The position numbers and the translations under genes are program-made. From Bacillota bacterium (GTDB taxonomy: Bacteria; Bacillota; DTU025), in contig DUWJ01000011.1 of the NCBI GenBank assembly GCA_012842765.1, forward strand, positions 1 through 13,134: a stretch of 13,134 bases of DNA, given 5' to 3'. Below, piece after piece: positions 9,093 to 13,134 of this stretch. Under the pieces are notes generated by a model. The model searched no databases, was not told the origin of the DNA, and saw only the letters and a program-made list of their open reading frames with translations. Position 1 is the first letter of the stretch, and every line of letters starts with the position of its first letter.

Positions 9093-9470
9093 ATGGCAAG
9101 ACGGGAGGCGTTGGGACGATGTCCTGTTTGCGATGGAATCTTGGACGTGACCAGGCTGACGTGCACGGACTGCGAGACTGTGATAGAGGGCCGTTTCGAC
9201 ACCTGCAAATTCTGCCAGCTCAGTTCGGAGCAGAAGAACTTTGTCGAAGTGTTCATAAAGAACAGGGGCAATATTAAGGAAGTAGAGAAGGACCTTGGAA
9301 TCTCGTATCCTACAGTCCGGAACCGGCTTGATGCGGTGATCGCGGCATTGGGGTATGCGGTTGATGATTCCGAGGACGATGTTGCGACCAGGAGAAAAGA
9401 GATTATTGAGTCTCTGGCCAAGGGCGAGATAACTGCTGATGATGCAGTGCGTCAACTAAAAGGGAAGTAG
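9093..9470 (+). CDS. DUF2089-family zinc-ribbon/helix-turn-helix protein
   Basis: A 125-residue protein of the DUF2089 family, whose biochemical role is not established. Three CX2C pairs (Cys10/13, 24/27, 38/41) are each separated by exactly 10 residues, indicating a zinc ribbon. Residues about 58-86 form a clear helix-turn-helix-like segment containing KEVEKDLGISYPTVRNRLD, much like sigma region 4-type DNA-binding helices. Residues about 99-122 carry a short helical module (RRKEIIESLAKGEITADDAV) that recurs at the N-termini of the next two proteins. A GTG at 9060 in frame is not the start because it lies upstream of the predicted transcription start; the ATG at 9093 has AAAAAGGAGG ending 7 nt upstream. 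First gene behind a palindrome-bearing promoter, it is likely a cytoplasmic transcription regulator; this is inference. Confidence 0.9.
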   Translation: MARREALGRCPVCDGILDVTRLTCTDCETVIEGRFDTCKFCQLSSEQKNFVEVFIKNRGNIKEVEKDLGISYPTVRNRLDAVIAALGYAVDDSEDDVATRRKEIIESLAKGEITADDAVRQLKGK

Positions 9471-9501
9471 GAGTCTAATTGAAAAGGGGGAGGTCTGGTC
9501 C

Positions 9502-10566
9502 ATGGGCGAAGAGAGGAAGATCGTCCTGAATCTTCTGTCAGAAGGTAAAATCACTGTGGAGGAAGCGGAGCAGCTGTTGGCTGCTTTGGAAGGCGAGGTT
9601 GAATCGGTAGACGAGGCCGATTCGGTCCGTGTGGAAACGATTTCCGAGGGCGATCTGCATGGCCGGTTATCCAAGGTCTTCGCTGAAATGGTAGAGGCTG
9701 GGCAGGAACTCCCTGGGCGTTTGTCCAGAGCGGTGGAGTCGGCGTTCGGAGGCTTCGGATGGAGTTTTCGCGGCGTGCGCGGGGAGAAGTCTTTCGAAGA
9801 GGAGATCTGCGGGCCAGAGATAAATGCCATCGATTTCGCGGCCAATAACGGGAGTATAAAGTTGGCCGTCTGGGAAAAACCAGGATTCCGTGTGGTAGTC
9901 AGAGCTACAGTTGTTGACGCGGATTCCAGAGACGAAGCAGATCGCAGACTTGAGTCTGTTGCAAGATTGGTTGTCAATGACGGGAAAGTGAGCATAGACT
10001 GTGAGGACAAGTCGATTCTGGACTCGATGTCGATAGAGGCATACTTCCCGAAGGACCGCAAATACGATGTGTTTGCGCATACTCGAAATGGATCAATAAC
10101 GCTAGATAGGCTCAATGGGGGCCATGTGGAAGTCTGTTCATCCAATGGTCGTATAGCGCTCGATTCGATCAAGGTCTCCACTCTCGCAGCTGAAACCGCC
10201 AACGGAGCGGTTACTGCATCCGGTCATTTGGGCGATGGAAGCATCGAGACCTCCAATGGAAGCGTAACTGCTGCTCTGGCCTATGAATCAGGTGGCCATT
10301 TGAACGTCAGGACGAGCAACGGCAGTATACGGATTAAGGTTTTGAACAGCTCTGATGTATCGTACGAGGTGAATGCGGAAACCAAAAATGGGGCGACGCG
10401 AGTGCTTGATGAGGGCGCGGCGATTCGTTCCGAGAGAAGGTCGACGGGTGGGCAAGTCAAGAAGATCACGGTTTCTGCCGGGGATTCTGCATTGGATGAC
10501 AGTGCCAAGGTCACAGTCGATGCTCGTGCCATGAACGGCTCCATAACTGTCGAGTCTTGCAGGTGA
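9502..10566 (+). CDS. DUF4097 beta-repeat protein with N-terminal SHOCT-like module (YvlB-like)
   Basis: A 354-residue protein. Residues 3-29 form the short helical module shared with its neighbours (ERKIVLNLLSEGKITVEEAE). After an acidic linker and a possibly amphipathic segment (about 51-95), the rest is a DUF4097 repeat domain. NG turns occur at residues 116, 196, 215, 234, 252, 273, 296 and 345, typically as T/S-x-NGSI, spaced 18-23 residues apart in the middle, as expected for successive beta-helix rungs. No signal peptide or membrane helix is visible, so it is probably cytoplasmic or bound to membrane partners. B. subtilis YvlB has a similar make-up and lies beside PspC and holin-like genes, as here. 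The ATG at 9502 has GGGGGAGG 8 nt upstream; the gene follows DUF2089 by 31 nt, clearly the same operon. Function unproven. Confidence 0.88.
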   Translation: MGEERKIVLNLLSEGKITVEEAEQLLAALEGEVESVDEADSVRVETISEGDLHGRLSKVFAEMVEAGQELPGRLSRAVESAFGGFGWSFRGVRGEKSFEEEICGPEINAIDFAANNGSIKLAVWEKPGFRVVVRATVVDADSRDEADRRLESVARLVVNDGKVSIDCEDKSILDSMSIEAYFPKDRKYDVFAHTRNGSITLDRLNGGHVEVCSSNGRIALDSIKVSTLAAETANGAVTASGHLGDGSIETSNGSVTAALAYESGGHLNVRTSNGSIRIKVLNSSDVSYEVNAETKNGATRVLDEGAAIRSERRSTGGQVKKITVSAGDSALDDSAKVTVDARAMNGSITVESCR

Positions 10567-10621
10567 TGGCGGTGGCCGCGTTGCAGGCGCTATGAGAGTG
10601 ATATGAGGGGAGGTGCGCTCT

Positions 10622-10993
10622 GTGGATCAAGAAAGAAAGCAAGTACTCGAGATGGTGAGAGATGGGAAACTCACGGTTGACGAGGCGCAGCAGATTTTGG
10701 ACGCCATGACATATGAAGAAGAACGAGCGAGGCCTGCTGCGAGTTCAAGGCGGAACCCGAGGTTCTTGAGGATTCGCGTAAAGGACGAAGATGGCTCAAA
10801 GGTGAATTTGAACATCCCCATATCCCTTGCCAAGGTGATGTGGAGGTTCATCCCAAGAGAGGCTATGAATGAGCTCTCAAATCAGAATATCGACATTGAG
10901 ACCATTCTCGATGCGGTGCATGAGGGCGCCGAGGGGCAGCTGATTCATGTGAAAGACGAAGATGGGGATGAGGTTGAGATAAGCGTTGTCTGA
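10622..10993 (+). CDS. Small SHOCT-like domain protein
   Basis: A 123-residue hypothetical protein. The start is taken as the GTG at 10622, because GGGGAGG (10607-10613) lies 8 nt upstream; the in-frame GTG at 10613 overlaps that ribosome binding site. Residues 3-29 repeat the helical module of the two preceding genes (ERKQVLEMVRDGKLTVDEAQ). After a basic, disordered-looking linker come two near-identical strands containing VKDEDG, at residues 53-58 and 110-115, flanking a helical middle (about 67-104). The two repeats agree in 15 of 17 bases at DNA level. No membrane segment or signal peptide is visible, so it is probably cytoplasmic. It probably acts with the DUF4097 protein and the membrane proteins behind it; the role is unknown. 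It ends at TGA, after which the same frame stays open (see the next entry). Confidence 0.85.
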   Translation: MDQERKQVLEMVRDGKLTVDEAQQILDAMTYEEERARPAASSRRNPRFLRIRVKDEDGSKVNLNIPISLAKVMWRFIPREAMNELSNQNIDIETILDAVHEGAEGQLIHVKDEDGDEVEISVV

Positions 10994-11137
10994 GCTCGGG
11001 GACTGCTGGGTAAAGGGTATCTTGCACGGATAGCGTTTGCTTGCGCGAAGTGTCCGGAACGGGATATGTGCGGTGAAGGAATTGCATACCTGCTGAAGAA
11101 TACAGCAAGACGCCGGGCAATGGAGGTGTCCATGTAA
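10994..11137 (+). other. Possible small Cys-containing ORF (47 codons) without a clear start
   Basis: Directly after the TGA of the SHOCT-like gene the same frame stays open for 47 codons to a TAA at 11135-11137. That stop overlaps the pspC start as TAATG, a common sign of translational coupling. The encoded peptide has CAKCPERDMC in its middle (a C-x2-C-x5-C pattern) and a basic, helical-looking end. Against a real gene: there is no ATG, GTG or TTG before the ATG at 11066, which would give only 23 residues, and no good Shine-Dalgarno. It could start at a rare codon such as CTG (11003/11006), arise by TGA read-through, be a gene remnant, or be chance. Confidence 0.3.
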
Positions 11138-11328
11138 TGCAGAGGAGACTATACAGGTCTGTTCGCGACAGAATGTTGGGCGGTGTATGTGGCGGGCTAG
11201 CCAACTACCTGAATGTTGATCCTACTCTTATACGCCTGCTATGGGTGGCTTTTACGTTATTTAGTCAGGCACCGGGTCTCCTTCTTTACGTGATTGCCTG
11301 GATTATCGTGCCTGAAGAGCCTATATAG
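11137..11328 (+). CDS. PspC domain membrane protein (YvlC-like)
   Basis: A 63-residue protein that is almost entirely a PspC domain: basic start RRLYRSVRDRMLGGVCGGLA, NYLNVDPTLIRLLWV, then a membrane helix (about 31-57) ending in VPEEP. Phage-shock protein C domains sit in the membrane and in characterised bacteria sense or relay envelope stress; stand-alone short forms such as B. subtilis YvlC are common in Bacillota. The ATG at 11137 has GGAGG (11122-11126) 10 nt upstream. A second ATG at 11132 is followed at once by TAA, so it cannot start the protein. The gene is preceded by the SHOCT-like gene and followed by a holin-family gene, matching the yvlB-yvlC-yvlD order. Confidence 0.93.
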   Translation: MQRRLYRSVRDRMLGGVCGGLANYLNVDPTLIRLLWVAFTLFSQAPGLLLYVIAWIIVPEEPI

Positions 11329-11391
11329 CTTGAGACGGAGCTTTGCAGGCGTCAGGTTACGGCCTATCATGGGGGCAATGGAGGGTTGACA

Positions 11392-11787
11392 ATGGCTTAC
11401 CACAGCAATGGACAAGTCGGAATGCCAGAGTGGGTTATAAAATGGCTCATTAATGCCCTTGCACTGCTAATAGTCTCATACGTTCCGTATCGCGGCGGCA
11501 CGCTCTTGGAGATAGATGGAGCAGGGGCTGCCCTGATAGCTGCCATGGTTCTTGGCATCGTGAACACCTTCATAAGGCCGATTTTTATGATGTTCAGTCT
11601 GCCCCTGCGGATTCTGAGTCTGGGTCTTTTCACTTTGGTGATCAATGCCCTGATGCTGTGTATGGGTTCTTGGCTTATGGGCAATGCGTTCAATATTCCC
11701 GGGTTTTGGGCGGCAATAATCGCTTCGTTGTTGCTCAGTCTCGTGAGCTCCGCCTTGAACCATCTGATACGGGGGGATAGTCGTTAG
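11392..11787 (+). CDS. Phage holin family 4-type membrane protein (YvlD-like)
   Basis: A 131-residue integral membrane protein with about four hydrophobic segments (roughly 14-32, 44-60, 73-95 and 105-125) and the family-typical stretch GIVNTFIRPI followed by LPLRILSLGLFTLVINALML. It belongs to the family annotated as phage holin 4 (YvlD), which despite its name occurs in chromosomes unconnected with phage lysis; there is no phage gene nearby. The start is the ATG at 11392, 6 nt after GGAGGG (11380-11385); an in-frame TTG at 11386 directly abuts that site and is unlikely. It follows pspC by 63 nt without a terminator and ends 3 nt before the HAD gene's ATG, so it is cotranscribed with both. 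Role probably in envelope stability. Confidence 0.92.
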   Translation: MAYHSNGQVGMPEWVIKWLINALALLIVSYVPYRGGTLLEIDGAGAALIAAMVLGIVNTFIRPIFMMFSLPLRILSLGLFTLVINALMLCMGSWLMGNAFNIPGFWAAIIASLLLSLVSSALNHLIRGDSR

Positions 11788-11790
11788 TTG

Positions 11791-12582
11791 ATGCGTTTGG
11801 TCGCAATGGATCTTGATGGCACATTGCTTCGATCCGATAAGAGCATATCTGATGCTGCCATAGAGGCTATTAGGGAGGCTCATTCGCGAGGGGTTGCATT
11901 TGCCGTGGCCACCGGGCGGATGTTCCAAACATCGCAGCCAGTGGTGGATGGCCTCCTCGATGAACTGCCTATAATCGCTTACAATGGTGCTCTTATAAAA
12001 TACAGCAATTGCGGCCTCACTCTCCTGCGCCTGCCTATCGCCGCCCGCGGTGGCGAGCGTGTGGTAAGGTTTATGTGGGAGTGGGGCATAGTCTTTCAAG
12101 CTTACATCGATGACCAGTTATGGGTTGCGCGGGTTGCTCCTGAGACAGTGGCCTACAGTAAGAAATATGGCGCTCCCATCAATGTTATGGAAGACATCGA
12201 GGAATTCGTGAACCGCGAGGCCTTCAAATACTTGGTGCTCGATGATGAAGAGCGTATTGCTGATGTGAGGAAAGCTATAGACGGGGTGCTCGACCCTGGC
12301 CTGCGTACTATGTTGTCGAGCCCTGGCATGATCGAGATTGTCAGATCGGATGTATCTAAGGGGCGCGCTCTATCTCATCTTGCTTCTTCCATGGGCATAA
12401 GCATGGATAATGTCATGGCCATTGGCGATTCAGAAAACGATATTGACATGTTGCGTGCCGCCGGCATCGGTGTGGCGATGGGAAATGCCGGGGACGATGT
12501 GAAGGCCGAAGCCGACTATATAGTTGCCTCGAATGATGATGATGGCGTAGTGGAGGCGCTGGAGAGATTCGCGCTTTTGTGA
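11791..12582 (+). CDS. Cof-type HAD-superfamily (IIB) phosphatase
   Basis: A 263-residue haloacid-dehalogenase hydrolase. Motif I is DLDGTLL with the nucleophile Asp7 and Asp9; motif II is the ATGR threonine (Thr41); motif III is Lys190 in SDVSKG; motif IV is GDSEND (212-217). A cap domain lies in between (about 83-185), as in the Cof/YidA/YcsE-like class that dephosphorylates sugar phosphates, pyridoxal phosphate or flavin precursors. The substrate cannot be read from sequence. The start is the ATG at 11791, three bases after the holin-family stop (TAG TTG ATG); the TTG at 11788 is a possible alternative. The nearest G-rich site (GGGGGG, 11771-11776) is rather far upstream, so coupling to the preceding gene is likely. 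Complete, with all catalytic residues present. Confidence 0.93.
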   Translation: MRLVAMDLDGTLLRSDKSISDAAIEAIREAHSRGVAFAVATGRMFQTSQPVVDGLLDELPIIAYNGALIKYSNCGLTLLRLPIAARGGERVVRFMWEWGIVFQAYIDDQLWVARVAPETVAYSKKYGAPINVMEDIEEFVNREAFKYLVLDDEERIADVRKAIDGVLDPGLRTMLSSPGMIEIVRSDVSKGRALSHLASSMGISMDNVMAIGDSENDIDMLRAAGIGVAMGNAGDDVKAEADYIVASNDDDGVVEALERFALL

Positions 12583-12694
12583 ACAGATAAGCTCGACTTC
12601 CATGAGGTTCTGCATTATGTAGGAAGGTGTATTCGCGCGAAGAACGAAATGTTGTAATGTATAGTCTCGATACCCGTTTCGGGAGTGTTTGCTC
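12583..12694. other. Leader region of cdaA with a 10-bp palindrome and a small hairpin
   Basis: No gene is recognised. TTCGCGCGAA (12632-12641) is a perfect 10-bp palindrome, TATAGT (12660-12665) is a fair -10 without a convincing -35, and CCCG-TTT-CGGG (12673-12683) makes a 4-bp hairpin overlapping the cdaA Shine-Dalgarno GGGAG (12681-12685). No terminator with a T-run follows the HAD gene, so cdaA could be read from upstream, from a promoter here, or both. Confidence 0.35.
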
Positions 12695-13134
12695 ATGAAC
12701 CTGCTTGGTTTCGATTTTTCCAACATAACCTTGATGCAGGCATTGACCACAATCGCGGATATAGCGATCGTGGCGTTTCTCATGTACAAGGTCATCAGCT
12801 TCCTCAAAGGCACTCAGGCGGTATCTTTGATCAAAGGCCTTGTCGTGCTGTTTGCTGCAAATGCCATTTCGGAGTATCTCAAGCTTGAGGCATTGCATTG
12901 GCTGTTGCGCCAGGCTACTACAATGGCTATTGTAGGCATACCAATTGTCTTTCAACCTGAGTTTCGAAGAGTACTTGAGCAACTAGGTCGGGGGAGGCTG
13001 TTTGGGAACCCTATGAAATCCCTCGATCCAGAGGAAAAGAAAAAGGTGCTGAGCGAAGTGGCTAGGGCCGTGGAGGCCATGTCGAAGGAGTATATCGGAG
13101 CCCTCATTGTCTTGGAGGGAGAGACCGGACTTGA
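12695..13134 (+). CDS. cdaA: Diadenylate cyclase CdaA, 3'-truncated by window end
   Basis: The first 146 residues of a membrane diadenylate cyclase, which makes the second messenger c-di-AMP from two ATP. The N-terminus holds about three hydrophobic helices (approximately residues 15-36, 44-58 and 70-86), then the CdaA hallmark GIPIVFQPEFRRVLEQLG and a cytoplasmic linker running into the start of the DAC domain (EAMSKEYIGALIVLEGE). The catalytic DGA and RHR motifs lie beyond base 13134, so activity cannot be judged. The ATG at 12695 has GGGAG 9 nt upstream. In Bacillota cdaA is usually followed by cdaR and glmM, which would be expected just outside the window. c-di-AMP controls osmotic and cell-wall homeostasis, in keeping with the envelope-type genes upstream. 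Confidence 0.95.
   Translation, partial: MNLLGFDFSNITLMQALTTIADIAIVAFLMYKVISFLKGTQAVSLIKGLVVLFAANAISEYLKLEALHWLLRQATTMAIVGIPIVFQPEFRRVLEQLGRGRLFGNPMKSLDPEEKKKVLSEVARAVEAMSKEYIGALIVLEGETGL

Noticed and set aside
9456..10202. Minus-strand frame (248 codons), very Ser-rich, opposite the DUF4097 gene
   Set aside because: Ser-rich composition is the complement of the real gene's codons; no ribosome binding site or motif.
11132..11137. ATG immediately followed by TAA just before the pspC start
   Set aside because: A start-stop pair could in principle affect pspC translation, but it is more simply the last codon and stop of the preceding open frame; no evidence of regulation.
11392..11787. Phage origin suggested by the holin family name
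   Set aside because: No other phage gene is present, and the YvlD-type family is a common chromosomal membrane protein beside PspC genes.
12642..12653. GAAC and GTT half-sites upstream of cdaA as a second LexA box
   Set aside because: The spacing is 5 instead of 4 bases and the right half is incomplete.
12627..12698. Tiny frame GTG to TGA (23 codons) overlapping the cdaA start as ATGA
   Set aside because: The only G-rich ribosome site abuts the GTG directly, the peptide has no notable feature, and an ATGA overlap can occur by chance.

Overview
The window reads as ordinary bacterial chromosome, most likely from a Gram-positive (Bacillota/Clostridia-type) anaerobe of moderate GC. The reasons are Bacillus-like Shine-Dalgarno sequences (AAAGGAGG, GGGGAGG), sigma-A type promoters, a B. 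subtilis-style LexA-like site at uvrB, a yvlB/yvlC/yvlD-like gene set and a CdaA-type diadenylate cyclase. All genes are on the + strand. I see no tRNA or rRNA gene, insertion sequence, prophage or CRISPR array. The species cannot be named from the sequence.

Layout. (1) 1-930: 3' part of a divergent polysaccharide deacetylase (YibQ family) with a Pro/Glu-rich tail, followed by a GC-rich hairpin terminator near 1000 and a gene-free stretch to about 1270. (2) 1273-8084: uvrB-uvrA-uvrC, a tightly packed nucleotide excision repair operon (4-nt and 14-nt overlaps). It is preceded by an extended -10 promoter overlapped by a LexA-like half-palindrome. (3) 8189-8953: an O6-alkylguanine-DNA alkyltransferase with an unusual Ser/Ala-rich leader and an enlarged linker, probably part of the same repair operon. 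(4) 9031-11787: a small envelope-stress-like module. It starts with a perfect consensus promoter (TTGACA-N17-TATAAT) carrying a perfect 14-bp palindrome in its spacer, then encodes a DUF2089 zinc-ribbon/HTH protein, a DUF4097 beta-repeat protein, a small SHOCT-like protein, possibly a tiny Cys-containing ORF, a PspC membrane protein and a YvlD-like holin-family membrane protein. (5) 11791-12582: a Cof-type HAD phosphatase starting 3 nt after the holin-family gene. (6) 12695-end: the 5' part of cdaA, cut by the window edge.

How the genes work together. UvrA and UvrB find and verify lesions, UvrC makes both incisions, and the alkyltransferase directly reverses alkyl lesions, so 1335-8953 is a DNA repair block. 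The second block resembles the B. subtilis yvlBCD set (YvlB DUF4097, YvlC PspC, YvlD holin-like). The most unusual features are that three consecutive soluble proteins share the same short helical module (at the C-terminus of one and the N-terminus of two), and that the first gene encodes a probable DNA-binding protein directly behind a promoter with a built-in palindromic operator. This suggests, by inference only, a self-regulated membrane-linked stress module. The component families are known; their integration as a circuit is what deserves testing.
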